From assembly GCA_964604165.1 (NCBI GenBank), contig CAZRYF010000005.1, forward strand, positions 1-64,000: a DNA stretch of 64,000 nt, written 5' to 3'. Position 1 is the first letter of the stretch, and every line of letters begins with the position of its first letter. The notes under the pieces were generated by a model, which was not told the DNA's origin, did not search any database, and saw nothing but the letters and a program-made list of their open reading frames with translations. Position numbers and translations under genes: made by a program. The stretch comes from JAYZDK01 sp964604165. Lineage in GTDB: Bacteria; Myxococcota_A; UBA796; CAJQPC01. Of this stretch, positions 43,592-52,138 are shown one piece after another.

Positions 43592-45264
43592 TACTTCCTC
43601 GGCTCAATGCGGTAGCTGTACCCTTGTTCCGTGAGGAAGAGCTGGCGTTTCTCCGCGAAGTCTTGTTCGTTGGTGTCTCGACTCACAAGGCTGTAGAACC
43701 ACGCCTTGTTCCCAGATCCGGGCTTGGGTCGGAGAATTCTCCCCAGGCGCTGGGCCTCTTCCTGGCGGCTCCCCCAGGTGCCGCTGACCTGGATGGCCAC
43801 AGCGGCATCCGGCAGGTCCACGGAGAAGTTGCCGACCCGGGAAATGACCATGATCGGGGACTCGCCGCTTCGAAAGGCACCAAACAACTCGTCCCGCTGG
43901 GATTGGGGCGTCTTTCCGGTGATGATGGGCAAACGCCACTTCTGTGAGATCCAGTTGAGTTGGTCCAGGTACATGCCCAGCACCAGAATGCGCTCCCCCG
44001 CGTGGGTCTCCATCAGCTCCTCGATGAGAACCCCCTTTCTGGAATTGGTGGAGGCGATGCGGAATTTCTCCCGGTCATCCGCCACCGCGTAGCGCAGTCG
44101 GTCGTCCTGGGAGAGGCCAATGCGAATCTCCTTGCACTGGGCGGAGGCGATCCATCCCTGGTGTTCCAGGTCCTTCCAGGGGACATCAAATCGCTTGGGG
44201 CCGATCAGGGAGAACACGTCTCCCTGGCGACCGTCCTCCCGCACGAGCGTGGCGGTGAGTCCAAGGCGCCTCCGGGCTTGGATGTGGGCCACCGCGCGAA
44301 ACACGGGGGCCGGCAAGAGGTGCACCTCGTCGTAGATGATCAGGCCCCAGTTTCGCTGGTTGAAGAGCCCGAAATGAACGAACTCGTCGTGCTTGGACTT
44401 GCGGTAGGTCAACACCTGGTAAGTGGCAAGCGTGACTGGCTTGATCTCTTTGGAGTTGCCGGAGTACTCACCGATCTGGTCTTCAGTCAACGTGGTCTTG
44501 TCCAGGATCTCTGCCTTCCACTGTCGAAGGGCGGTCACGTTGGTGCACATCACCAGCGTGCTCATTCCCAGGCGCGCCATGGCCGCCATGCCGACAATTG
44601 TCTTTCCGGCGCCACAGGGAAGGACAATCACCCCCGAGCCGCCTCGAATGCGGCCGTCTCCGTGGAAGGCATCTACTGCATCCACCTGGTACTCCCGCAC
44701 CGAGAACGCCTGGCCCGACTTGGACTCGGTTCGCAGGGAGAGCTCCAGGGCCTCGCCATCGGTGTACCCAGCGAGGTCCTCCACCGGGTGGCCGGCCTGG
44801 GTCAGGGTCTGCTTGAGATCCCCCCGGTGTCCGGGTTCGATGGACCAGGACGTCTCTGAGAGCTGCTTCTTCAGCAGGGGAATCACTCCTTTGAGAGACG
44901 CAATTTCCGTCATCAGCACCGCTGAGTCTGCCTCCAGCAGCAGATCCCGCTCTCCGGGACGAAGCTTGAGCCGCCCGAAACGGCCCATGGTCTCCTCCAC
45001 CCAGACCGGCACATTGGGGGGCACGTCGTACTTGGCGAAGCGCTGCAGGGTTTCCAGCACCTCCTCCACCGGGTGCCCGGCGGCTGCCGCATTCCAAAGG
45101 GAGAGTGGGGTGAGCCGGTAGGTGTGCACGTATTCGGGGCTCTTTACCAGCTCCGCAAAGGGAACGAGAGCGTCCCGGGCCTCCCGAAAGTGGGGCCCCA
45201 TGGTCTCCAGGAGGAGGGATCGGTCCGACTGGACCACGAGGGGATTGTCAGGTGCGTAAGGCAT
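43591..45264 (-). CDS. XPB/Rad25-type DNA helicase (557 aa)
   Basis: Superfamily 2 helicase of the bacterial XPB family, thought to unwind DNA 3'-5' in repair. Residues ~1-180 form the XPB N-terminal domains (YRLTPLSLWNAAAAGHPVEEVLETL resembles the damage-recognition region). Then come the Q-like REYQVDAVDAF, Walker A PCGAGKT (216-222), motif Ia, DEVH box (312-315), motif III LGLTATLVRED with the family-specific RED triplet (342-344), and a C-terminal RecA domain ending in EEAQRLGRILRPKPG (motif VI). The length is typical for bacterial XPB (540-600 aa). ATG 45264 is used. A 69-aa protein is coupled downstream, and an SGNH hydrolase ends 9 bp upstream of this start in the same direction. Confidence 0.95.
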   Translation of the reverse strand: MPYAPDNPLVVQSDRSLLLETMGPHFREARDALVPFAELVKSPEYVHTYRLTPLSLWNAAAAGHPVEEVLETLQRFAKYDVPPNVPVWVEETMGRFGRLKLRPGERDLLLEADSAVLMTEIASLKGVIPLLKKQLSETSWSIEPGHRGDLKQTLTQAGHPVEDLAGYTDGEALELSLRTESKSGQAFSVREYQVDAVDAFHGDGRIRGGSGVIVLPCGAGKTIVGMAAMARLGMSTLVMCTNVTALRQWKAEILDKTTLTEDQIGEYSGNSKEIKPVTLATYQVLTYRKSKHDEFVHFGLFNQRNWGLIIYDEVHLLPAPVFRAVAHIQARRRLGLTATLVREDGRQGDVFSLIGPKRFDVPWKDLEHQGWIASAQCKEIRIGLSQDDRLRYAVADDREKFRIASTNSRKGVLIEELMETHAGERILVLGMYLDQLNWISQKWRLPIITGKTPQSQRDELFGAFRSGESPIMVISRVGNFSVDLPDAAVAIQVSGTWGSRQEEAQRLGRILRPKPGSGNKAWFYSLVSRDTNEQDFAEKRQLFLTEQGYSYRIEPRK

Positions 45265-45273
45265 CCCGCCCTT

Positions 45274-46407
45274 CTAACGCGAAAGCAGTCGCTCCACCTC
45301 TGGCGCGAGGTGTTCTGCCACAAGGACATGCCCAGCGCGGTTGTAGTGGTCATGGTCCAGGAAGTAGCTGCGCCAGAACACGTCAAAAGAATCAGCGTTT
45401 CGCGCGCGGAGCTGCACGATTCGATCGGCGAGAGGCTGGTCTATCTCCCAGGGAGGGCCACCTTGGGACGTCACGTACCGGGACTGTAGAAGGACCAACA
45501 GGTCAACGTACTCCCAACCGACCTTCTCACTGTAGGTCTTCAACCGTGCCTGGGGTCGAGCCAGCGCAGGGGAGCGGCTTAGCTGGAATTGAAAAGGAGA
45601 CACCACGAGCAAGACCGGGATGTCGTTTGCGGCCTCGTGGATGCGATCCAGCCAGCCTATGGCCTCGGTCCATGCGGCCCGGATCGGGGGTGAGTCAGGG
45701 GCATCGATGAGCTTTGTGGCTGCATAGGCTTCCTCGTGTGCTGCCCGCTCCGCCCGGGTCTTGCCAGGAGATCCCAGAAGCCGCAAGGACACGAGCCCTT
45801 GTCGCAAGGCCAGGTAGAGCCCGGATCGCTGCTGCAGGACATGGTGCAGGTGGGAGACGTCCTCCACGCCGTGGTAGTCCCGGCCGCTGCCACCGAGGCG
45901 CTTGAGGAAGAGGTACGGCTCCACCACGTCGTTCAACGTGATCTGCAGCACCACCAGGTCCGGGTGCAGGGAACGGTTGCGGCGCAGGTCATGGAGCTCC
46001 TGCATGGGCCCGTTTCCCGGGGCCGCGGTGTTGATGACCTCCACCGGACGCCCTGACTGGCAGAGGTGCTCCTCCAGCAGCTCGGGCCAGCTCTCTTCGG
46101 CCTTCACCCCGTGTCCGAAGCTGATGGAGTCGCCCAACACCAAGATCCGAAGCGTGCCTTCCGGCGCTTCTCGCTCTACAGTTTCATCCCTGTGGCCTCG
46201 CGCGTTGGTCTCCACTGGTTGGTGTACGTATCTTCCCTTGTGGTTGGCCTTGAGACGAAAGACCTTGTCCGGGTCGTACTCGAAGATCCCCTCGGTCTGG
46301 ATTTGACGGGGGACGAACCGGCTTCGGGCGACACCTTCTGCCAGGCAAAACACGGCGAGGGTGAGGCCTGCGGCCATCATCAGCTGTCGACGGGAGGGAA
46401 TCTTCAT
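45274..46407 (-). CDS. SGNH/GDSL-fold hydrolase, exported (377 aa)
   Basis: Third SGNH-type protein of the window. The N-terminus (MKIPSRRQLMMAAGLTLAVFCLAEG) is a signal or membrane anchor. Blocks: RILVLGDSISFGHGV (Ser nucleophile), VINTAAPGNGPMQELHDL (block II), VLQITLNDVVEPY (block III, Asn), and a C-terminal DHDHYNRAGHVLVAEHLA with the catalytic Asp-x-x-His. Family members deacylate or acylate glycans at the cell surface. It lies immediately upstream of, and on the same strand as, the XPB helicase (9-bp gap), an unusual pairing probably reflecting operon packing. The MsrB gene is divergent. Confidence 0.8.
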   Translation of the reverse strand: MKIPSRRQLMMAAGLTLAVFCLAEGVARSRFVPRQIQTEGIFEYDPDKVFRLKANHKGRYVHQPVETNARGHRDETVEREAPEGTLRILVLGDSISFGHGVKAEESWPELLEEHLCQSGRPVEVINTAAPGNGPMQELHDLRRNRSLHPDLVVLQITLNDVVEPYLFLKRLGGSGRDYHGVEDVSHLHHVLQQRSGLYLALRQGLVSLRLLGSPGKTRAERAAHEEAYAATKLIDAPDSPPIRAAWTEAIGWLDRIHEAANDIPVLLVVSPFQFQLSRSPALARPQARLKTYSEKVGWEYVDLLVLLQSRYVTSQGGPPWEIDQPLADRIVQLRARNADSFDVFWRSYFLDHDHYNRAGHVLVAEHLAPEVERLLSR

Positions 46408-46471
46408 CGCATACCGGCAAGGGTTCGCCTAACATGGCCTCAAGGTGGGCTTCTCGCCAAAGGAGTGCCCC

Positions 46472-46870
46472 GTGGGAAAGACTGTTCGGGAGATGGAGGC
46501 CGATCTCAAAGAGAGGCTCACAAGTGAGCAGTACCAGGTGAGCTGCCACGGCGGCACCGAGCCCCCTTTCACGGGCCGGTATTGGAACTGCAAGATCCCT
46601 GGCACGTACAGGTGCATCTGCTGCAGTGCTGCCCTCTTTTCCTCTGACACGAAGTTCGACTCCGGGAGTGGCTGGCCAAGCTACACCGCCCCTGTTTCCG
46701 CCGACGCAGTGGAGAATCGAGAAGACGATACCCACGGGATGCGCCGGGTGGAGGTGGTGTGTAGCGCCTGCCAAGCCCACCTCGGTCATGTCTTTCCCGA
46801 TGGGCCCGCCCCCACCGGGCTTCGCTACTGCATCAACTCAGCGTCCCTGGATCTGGAGGAGGGGATGTAG
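46472..46870 (+). CDS. msrB: Peptide-methionine (R)-S-oxide reductase (132 aa)
   Basis: Reduces the R epimer of methionine sulfoxide in proteins, using thioredoxin. GTG 46472 is chosen because AAAGGAG lies 6 nt upstream; the earlier GTG at 46445 has no such site. Motifs: LTSEQYQVSCHGGTEPPFTG, the first zinc pair CICC, DSGSGWPSYTAP, second zinc pair CSACQAHLGHVFPDG, and the catalytic Cys in GLRYCINSASL. All four zinc ligands and the nucleophile are present. Length is typical for cytosolic MsrB. No signal peptide. It is convergent with the cyclase gene, 4 bp apart. Confidence 0.95.
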   Translation: MGKTVREMEADLKERLTSEQYQVSCHGGTEPPFTGRYWNCKIPGTYRCICCSAALFSSDTKFDSGSGWPSYTAPVSADAVENREDDTHGMRRVEVVCSACQAHLGHVFPDGPAPTGLRYCINSASLDLEEGM

Positions 46871-46874
46871 CACC

Positions 46875-48893
46875 CTACTTGTGGGTCATGACCCACACCC
46901 CGTCCCAGTCTTCTGGGGGGGGGTTGGCAGAGAAGATGTCACAGCGGGAGCGGTAGACCTGGGAGACCCGGTCCGTGGGGTGGATGGCGAGGGAAGCCTC
47001 AAACCCCTGGAGGGCTTCGCTCCATCGCTGGCCTCTGTAGGCTTGAAGGGCTTCATCGAATGTCTGAATCAGCGCGGGCACATCTTGAATGGCTCCTTCC
47101 GGGTAGGAGTCCAGCGCCTCAAAGATGGCGACTGGGTTCTCCTTTCCCTGCACGCGCAAGCGATCCACCTGTCTAAGCGCGTAGTCCTGGTGCAGGGCGG
47201 CCACTGTGAACTCGGAGATCAGCAACCGGGTTCCATAGGCCTTGCTCGCGCTCTCCAGGCGGGCGGCGAGGTTCACCCCGTCTCCGATGACCGTGTAATC
47301 CATGCGCCGGGAGGATCCGATGTTGCCGGACACCACCTGGTCGGTGTTCAGTCCGACGCGGATGTCGATGGTCTCTTTGCCTGCCCCCTCCCGGCCTTCG
47401 TTGAAGAACTCCAGGGCCCGGAACATGCCCAGGGCCGCCTTCATGGCATTGTCGGCATCCTGCTCACCGGGAAAGGGGGCCCCGAAGACCGCCATCATGC
47501 CGTCTCCCATGTACTTGTCCAGGATCCCCCCGTGGTTCATGACCATGTCCACCATGACCGTGAAGTAGTCGTTGAGCATGGCCACGGTCTCCGAGGCGCC
47601 GGTGCGCTCGGAGAACGCGGTGAAACCCTTGATGTCTGAGAAGAGGATCGAGGCGGTCTGTTCTGTCCCCCCCAGAGCGTCCTGGCCTTCTTCCATCAGC
47701 TTGTCGGCAATCTCCTTGGTCATGTACCGGGACATGGTGGACCGAAGGCGCTTCTCGTGGGTGATGTCCTCCATCAGGATCAGGCAGCCAATTCGTTCTT
47801 CCTTGGCATCGCTAAGTGGAAGGATCGAGAGATTCGCCTGGGCCTCCTTGTCCGGTTCTACGCCGTCCAGGTCTCCCATGGGGAGGTAGATCGGTACATC
47901 GAGAGACTCCCGCAGACCGCCACCCAGGAGCACGGCAGACACCTCGTCTACAACCCAGTCGTTGCCGTCCGTAAAGACCTCGCGGAGTCTGCGGCCGATC
48001 AGGTTTTCCATGCTCTCCGGTCGTTCCAGGAACTTGTCGGCAGAGAGGTTGAGCTTGGCGATGCGGCCATCCGCGTTCAGGGTGATCACCCCGCTTCGCA
48101 TGGACTCGACGATGGCCTCGTTGTAGTTCTTGATGGTCAGCACTTCTTCAAAGAGCTGGGCGTTCTCAATGGCGATCGTCGCTTGGGCGCAAAATGCCTT
48201 CAGCCGCCGCTCGTCAAGGGCCTCAAACGGCCCCCCCTTCTTGTTCAGCACCTGCATGACGCCAATGGGCGTGCCGTTTTTCGCCTTGACCTGCACGCAC
48301 AGAATGGAGCGCGTGCGGTACCCGGTCTTCTTGTCGATGGCTTTGTTGAACCGGGCGTCCTTGTAGGCCTCTCGGATGTTGATGGTGTTGCCGGTGGTGA
48401 AGACGTCGCCTGCAATGCCTGCATCATCGGGAAAGCGAATCTGGTGGGTGCCGATGCCCTGGGCCACGTTGGACCAGAGCTCGGCGGCGCCGGGATCATG
48501 GAGAAAGAGGGTGCTGCGATCCGCATCCAGAATGTCCGTGCAGATGTCCATGACCTTGTGCAGGAGAGGCTGAAGCTTGATCTCCTCAGCGATGGCGGTG
48601 GTGACCTCCAACATCTGGGACTCGGTGCGGCGCACCACCGTGAGCCTCAGGTCCACCAGGTCCTTCACCTCCTTGCGGAACCGCATCAGGATGATGGCCA
48701 GGGCGATGGCGGTGAACACCGCGACAAAGGTCATTCGGGTCTCGTCAAGGTCTCCCAGGAAGAGGCGGTTCAGAAAGTCCTTTGTGGAGAACCCCGGGAC
48801 CGCAGCGGAGACGGTCTGAGTACCCAGCAAGAACAGCCCTGCCGTCCGAACCAAGCCGACGCAGGGGGGAAGGAGGATTGGAGGCCTGAACAT
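46875..48893 (-). CDS. Class III adenylate cyclase with GAF and PAS domains (672 aa)
   Basis: Membrane-bound cyclase, CyaB-like in layout. ATG 48893 is preferred; an in-frame GTG at 48926 adds 11 residues. After an N-terminal hydrophobic signal and one membrane helix (MTFVAVFTAIALAIILM), a GAF domain spans about 80-250. It carries the NKFDE-type residues (RFNKAIDKKTGY ... PFEALDERR) found in cyclic-nucleotide-binding GAFs, so cAMP feedback is possible. A PAS domain (~260-385) and the catalytic domain (~410-590) follow. The catalytic domain has FSDIKGFTAFSE (metal Asp), LDKYMGDGMMAVFG (Lys for adenine plus second Asp) and DYTVIGDGVNLAARLES (Thr partner and transition-state Arg). The whole set argues for adenylate cyclase. 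A short TPR-like tail ends the protein. Confidence 0.95.
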   Translation of the reverse strand: MFRPPILLPPCVGLVRTAGLFLLGTQTVSAAVPGFSTKDFLNRLFLGDLDETRMTFVAVFTAIALAIILMRFRKEVKDLVDLRLTVVRRTESQMLEVTTAIAEEIKLQPLLHKVMDICTDILDADRSTLFLHDPGAAELWSNVAQGIGTHQIRFPDDAGIAGDVFTTGNTINIREAYKDARFNKAIDKKTGYRTRSILCVQVKAKNGTPIGVMQVLNKKGGPFEALDERRLKAFCAQATIAIENAQLFEEVLTIKNYNEAIVESMRSGVITLNADGRIAKLNLSADKFLERPESMENLIGRRLREVFTDGNDWVVDEVSAVLLGGGLRESLDVPIYLPMGDLDGVEPDKEAQANLSILPLSDAKEERIGCLILMEDITHEKRLRSTMSRYMTKEIADKLMEEGQDALGGTEQTASILFSDIKGFTAFSERTGASETVAMLNDYFTVMVDMVMNHGGILDKYMGDGMMAVFGAPFPGEQDADNAMKAALGMFRALEFFNEGREGAGKETIDIRVGLNTDQVVSGNIGSSRRMDYTVIGDGVNLAARLESASKAYGTRLLISEFTVAALHQDYALRQVDRLRVQGKENPVAIFEALDSYPEGAIQDVPALIQTFDEALQAYRGQRWSEALQGFEASLAIHPTDRVSQVYRSRCDIFSANPPPEDWDGVWVMTHK

Positions 48894-48979
48894 GAAGAAA
48901 ACCGACGGGAAACCCGTTTCTACCACGGTCCAAGATTAAGAAGGGCTTCGGGCCGGTCAACGGGGTTACAAATCGATGC

Positions 48980-49444
48980 ATGGGATGGACCCACGATCAG
49001 ATGGTGGTGAAGCCCCCTGTGCTTCTGCTGGGTTCCCTGGTGGGTGGGCCGCTGTTGGGGAGGGTGTTTCCAGTGCCTTTGGTTCCTGGAAACGACACGG
49101 CGCATGCCTTGGGGATGTCCTTCCAGATTGTGGCGCTGGGTTTGTTCTTCTGGTCGGTCTCGACCTTTCGCGGGTACGGGGAGAAGGTCATGCCCGAGGT
49201 GGAAACCGAGACCCTTGTGCAGACGGGGCCCTACCGGTACAGCCGCAACCCCATCTACGTGGCTATGGCCATGTTGATCATCGGCGCGGGTCTCTGGACC
49301 CACAACGCCTGGCACCTGGCGCTGCTATGCTTGTGCATTCCGATTCTGCATGGGGGCGTCGTGCTTCGGGAGGAGGCCTACCTCCTGGAGAAGCTTGGGC
49401 CCGAGTACCGGGACTACTGCGAGCGGGTGAACCGGTACCTCTGA
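48980..49444 (+). CDS. ICMT/PEMT-type membrane methyltransferase (154 aa)
   Basis: Small integral membrane protein with about four hydrophobic segments, resembling the isoprenylcysteine carboxyl methyltransferase / phospholipid N-methyltransferase superfamily (PF04191/PF04140). Signature: LVQTGPYRYSRNPIYVAM, with a helix after it and EEAYLLEKLGPEYRDYCERVNRYL at the C-terminus, holding the SAM-binding RNPIY and E-x-Y residues. ATG 48980 gives MGWTHDQ; ATG 48976 is in another frame. The bacterial substrate cannot be told (isoprenoid cysteine, phospholipid or other). Divergent from the cyclase gene with a short shared promoter region. Confidence 0.85.
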   Translation: MGWTHDQMVVKPPVLLLGSLVGGPLLGRVFPVPLVPGNDTAHALGMSFQIVALGLFFWSVSTFRGYGEKVMPEVETETLVQTGPYRYSRNPIYVAMAMLIIGAGLWTHNAWHLALLCLCIPILHGGVVLREEAYLLEKLGPEYRDYCERVNRYL

Positions 49445-49452
49445 TCCTTGCC

Positions 49453-49479
49453 AGCGGGTGGGATTGCCTCGAACCCGCT
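49453..49479 (+). terminator. Hairpin, possible weak terminator
   Basis: Perfect 7-bp stem AGCGGGT (49453-49459) and ACCCGCT (49473-49479), directly after the methyltransferase stop and followed by GCTATGTTCTTT. The poor T-tract makes it a weak candidate. Confidence 0.4.
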
Positions 49480-49528
49480 GCTATGTTCTTTCGCGGGTGT
49501 CGAGTGCTGCACCCGATTTGGAGACACC

Positions 49529-51262
49529 ATGCGACTGTTGATTCCCTGTCTCATCTCTCTGGCCTTGCCGGCCTGCGACGGCCCAATCAAGACGCCGGAC
49601 AGCACCAACGAGAACCCTGTGGTGCGCATTGTCGCCCCGAACGACGGGGAGATCGTCAACGCCCAGGAGTTGATCACCCTTCAGGCGTTTGCCTGGGACC
49701 TGGAAGATTTGGCGGAGAGCCTGGCCGTGCGCTGGAGCTCGGATGTGGATGGGGAGATCACCACAGGCACCGTGGAGGAGGACGACTTCACCAGCGTAAG
49801 CATCGGGCTCTTGAGCGTGGGGGCCCATGTCATCACCGTGAGCGTGCAGGACTCCGATGGAGGCGTGGGAGAGGACTGGATCAACATGGTCATCAACGGG
49901 CCGCCCAGCGCGCCGGTGGTGAGCATCTCTCCAAGTGCACCCTCCACAGGCGATGATCTCCTGGTGGAGTTCGACGTGCCCTCCTCGGATCCGGAAGGCG
50001 AGGCCATTTCTTACACCTATGAGTGGAGCGTGGATGGGGCGGCCTATGGAGATGTCACCGGCGACACGGTGGCTGCGTCACGGACGGTCCAGGGCCAGGA
50101 GTGGAGCGTCACGGTCACGCCTTTCGATGGCCGCGTGGAAGGGGAGGCCGGCACGGCCTCGGTGTTGATTGTGAACTCGGCGCCCACCGCCCCGGAGATC
50201 GCCATCACGCCGGAGGAGCTCACCGGGGACATGACGGCGTTGACCTGCATCATTGTGGTGGAGTCCGAGGACGGCGATGGGGATGAAGTTACCTACACCG
50301 CCTCGTGGACGCTGGATGGCGGGATCTTCCTCGGAAGCACCGATGGGACCATTGTAGGAGACACGGTCGATGTGTCCTATGTGCAGGCCAACCAGGAGTG
50401 GGTCTGCACCATGACCCCCAACGACGGGTACGAGGACGGAGACGCCGCCACAGTGTCCCTGACGGTGACCTACCCGGACCTCGTGGTGGATGGCACCACG
50501 GAGACCTTGACCGACGGGGCGTACCTCTTTGACGAGATCACCCTCGTGAACGGCGCCACCCTCTCACTCTCCGGGGAGGTCAGCATCCAGGCCACGAGCT
50601 TCCACGTGGGGACCAGCTCCCTGGTGGACGGGGCAGGCGGCGGCGGGTCCGGTGGGTACCGGACGGCCGGCAGCGGGACCGGTGGCGGCGGCAGAGGGGT
50701 CTCCGCAGGTGCGGGCGGGGGCGCCTACGGGGGCAGTGGCGGTCAGGGCAGCTATGACGGTGGCGACACCCCCGGCAGTGGCGGGGGGGCCTATGGATTG
50801 GCGGACTCCTACGAGATCTTCATGGGGTCTGGGGGAGGAAGCACCGACAGCACCTCCACGGGATCCGGTGGCGGCGGGGGCGCCGGGCTCATGGTTGTGG
50901 CGGAGACCATCAACATCGATGGAATCATCGATCTCTCGGGAGGGGACTCCACCTCCTCTGGCACGGTGACCTATGGCGGCGGTGGGGGTGCTGGCGGGGG
51001 CTTGCTTCTCCACGGGGATGGCGTGACGATCAACGGCGCCATCAACGCGGGAGGCGGCAGTGGCGGCGGCGGCAACGACTCCGGCGGCGGGGGCGGTGGC
51101 GGCCGGGTGAAGGTGTTCTACGGCACGCTCTCCGGGTCGTGCGCCACGGCAGGTTGCTGGACGGTCGATGGTGGCGCGGGCGGACATGGCACCAGCGACA
51201 CCTACGACTCGGAAGACGGCGAACCCGGCTCGACCTACGAGGCGCAGACCGTTTGGCCGTAG
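49529..51262 (+). CDS. Lipoprotein with PKD/Ig-like repeats and glycine-rich C-terminal half (577 aa)
   Basis: ATG 49529 follows GGAG; the longer frame from 49448 is rejected. Signal MRLLIPCLISLALPAC with lipobox LPAC. Residues ~25-320 hold three Ig/PKD-like domains (VRIVAPNDGEIVNAQELITLQAFAWD; APVVSISPSAPSTGDDLLVEFD; APEIAITPEELTGDM), each ~95 aa. Residues ~325-575 form a polypeptide with GGG-rich loops (VDGAGGGGSGG, GGGGRGVSAGAGGGAYGG) alternating with beta strands such as LMVVAETINIDGIIDL and LLLHGDGVTINGAIN. It reads like a right-handed beta-helix with Gly-rich turns and has a counterpart in the gene at 54689. Predicted surface adhesion or scaffold protein. Confidence 0.75.
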   Translation: MRLLIPCLISLALPACDGPIKTPDSTNENPVVRIVAPNDGEIVNAQELITLQAFAWDLEDLAESLAVRWSSDVDGEITTGTVEEDDFTSVSIGLLSVGAHVITVSVQDSDGGVGEDWINMVINGPPSAPVVSISPSAPSTGDDLLVEFDVPSSDPEGEAISYTYEWSVDGAAYGDVTGDTVAASRTVQGQEWSVTVTPFDGRVEGEAGTASVLIVNSAPTAPEIAITPEELTGDMTALTCIIVVESEDGDGDEVTYTASWTLDGGIFLGSTDGTIVGDTVDVSYVQANQEWVCTMTPNDGYEDGDAATVSLTVTYPDLVVDGTTETLTDGAYLFDEITLVNGATLSLSGEVSIQATSFHVGTSSLVDGAGGGGSGGYRTAGSGTGGGGRGVSAGAGGGAYGGSGGQGSYDGGDTPGSGGGAYGLADSYEIFMGSGGGSTDSTSTGSGGGGGAGLMVVAETINIDGIIDLSGGDSTSSGTVTYGGGGGAGGGLLLHGDGVTINGAINAGGGSGGGGNDSGGGGGGGRVKVFYGTLSGSCATAGCWTVDGGAGGHGTSDTYDSEDGEPGSTYEAQTVWP

Positions 51263-51320
51263 GCCGTGCTGTCTTCTTCTTGGCGTCGGTCCAGTTGACA
51301 ACGGCTGGGACAGCAAACCT

Positions 51321-51355
51321 CATATCGGTATACGATACTATCGTAATGCGATATG
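51321..51355. promoter_or_regulatory. 35-bp palindromic operator upstream of higA
   Basis: Nested perfect inverted repeats centred on 51338: outer arms CATATCG (51321-51327) and CGATATG (51349-51355), inner arms TACGAT (51331-51336) and ATCGTA (51340-51345). It is AT-rich against a GC-rich background and ends 9 bp before the ATG at 51365, as expected for autoregulation by a HigA dimer pair. Confidence 0.8.
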
Positions 51356-51364
51356 CTGGGCTGC

Positions 51365-51718
51365 ATGAGCCATCCAGGCGCCCTTCTCCAAGATCGCTTT
51401 CTCTCTCCCCTGGGCATCACCGCGTACCGGTTGGCGCAGGGCCTGGGTGTGCAGCAGACTCGGATTTCCCAGATTCTCAATGGCAAACGCCGAATTTCAG
51501 CGGACACCGCCGTCCGGTTGGGGGCCTACTTTCAAGTTTCGCCAGTGTTGTTTCTCCAGTGGCAAATGAACCATGACCTGGACCGTGCAAAGCGCGCGGT
51601 CGAAGAGGTGTCACCCTTTGAGGGGCACATCACCTATGCCGAGGCTGGGGCCCGCCGGGAGCTTGAGGAGGTGGAATCGCCGGGCGGACTCCGAGGTCTT
51701 GTGGGACGGAAGCCTTGA
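51365..51718 (+). CDS. higA: HigA-type antitoxin / HTH regulator without toxin gene (117 aa)
   Basis: XRE-family antitoxin of the HigA group (TIGR02607). ATG 51365 is chosen because the alternative at 51353 lies inside the operator. N-terminal MSHPGALLQDRFLSPLGITAYRLA is typical of HigA. The HTH is LGVQQTRISQILNGKRRISADTAVRLGAYF (about residues 30-60), followed by SPVLFLQWQMNHDLDRAK and an extra ~35-residue acidic tail. HigA normally pairs with an upstream HigB toxin (RelE fold), but upstream is the end of a lipoprotein gene and no RelE-like ORF is adjacent. It is therefore an orphan antitoxin or a domesticated repressor. The operator lies directly upstream. Confidence 0.85.
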   Translation: MSHPGALLQDRFLSPLGITAYRLAQGLGVQQTRISQILNGKRRISADTAVRLGAYFQVSPVLFLQWQMNHDLDRAKRAVEEVSPFEGHITYAEAGARRELEEVESPGGLRGLVGRKP

Positions 51719-51813
51719 GTGCTCTCGAGCGCCTCGCTGAGGTCTTTCTGGGCGAGCACGCGCCACACTTGCTGGAGCGAATGATCGGGCTGGGGGAATG
51801 AACCCGCGCGTGT

Positions 51814-52032
51814 CTACTTGTGGCGGAAGATGATCCGTCCCTTGGACAGATCGTAGGGGCTCACGGCCACGGTGACCTTGTCCCCCAGCACCACGCGAAT
51901 GCGGTAGCGACGGAGCTTGCCCGCCAGGTGGGCCTGGACGTTGCTGCCCGCTTCGGTCTCCACGAGGAAGGTACCGCCGGGGAAGACCTCGGTCACCTTG
52001 CCTTCAATCTCAATCAGGTCGTCACTGGCCAC
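51814..52032 (-). CDS. infA: Translation initiation factor IF-1 (72 aa)
   Basis: Binds the ribosomal A site during initiation. GTG 52032 (GAGG 5 nt upstream) gives MASDDLIEIEGKVTEV and the standard 72-aa length; GTG 52038 adds two residues and lacks a ribosome-binding site. A single S1/OB-fold: IEIEGKVTEVFPGGTFLVETEAG, VQAHLAGKLRRYRIRVVLGDKVTV, then the invariant SPYDLSKGRIIFRHK end. It is monocistronic, lying between an orphan higA (convergent) and a divergent amidohydrolase gene, not in a ribosomal-protein cluster. Confidence 0.97.
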   Translation of the reverse strand: MASDDLIEIEGKVTEVFPGGTFLVETEAGSNVQAHLAGKLRRYRIRVVLGDKVTVAVSPYDLSKGRIIFRHK

Positions 52033-52138
52033 AGGCACCTCGGGGGTTTCGCCGGGTCCCCCTATTGTGGGGCCGCGTGGAATTCAAGCCGGGCGCGCGG
52101 AGGGGGTGGTTGGGGCAACCAGCGGATAGGGTGGATTC

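Noticed and set aside
46409..46444. Possible sigma-54 site (AGGCGAACCCTTGCC on the minus strand) upstream of the third SGNH gene
   Set aside because: GG and GC are 11 bp apart instead of 12, so it would not be used.
51295..51336. TTGACA at 51295-51300 as -35 of a higA promoter
   Set aside because: No -10-like sequence at 16-18 bp; nearest AT-rich boxes are 20 or 30 bp away.
51715..51801. Possible 28-aa ORF (TTG start) overlapping the end of higA
   Set aside because: Rare start, no ribosome-binding site of note, no homologue recognised; I could not support a gene.
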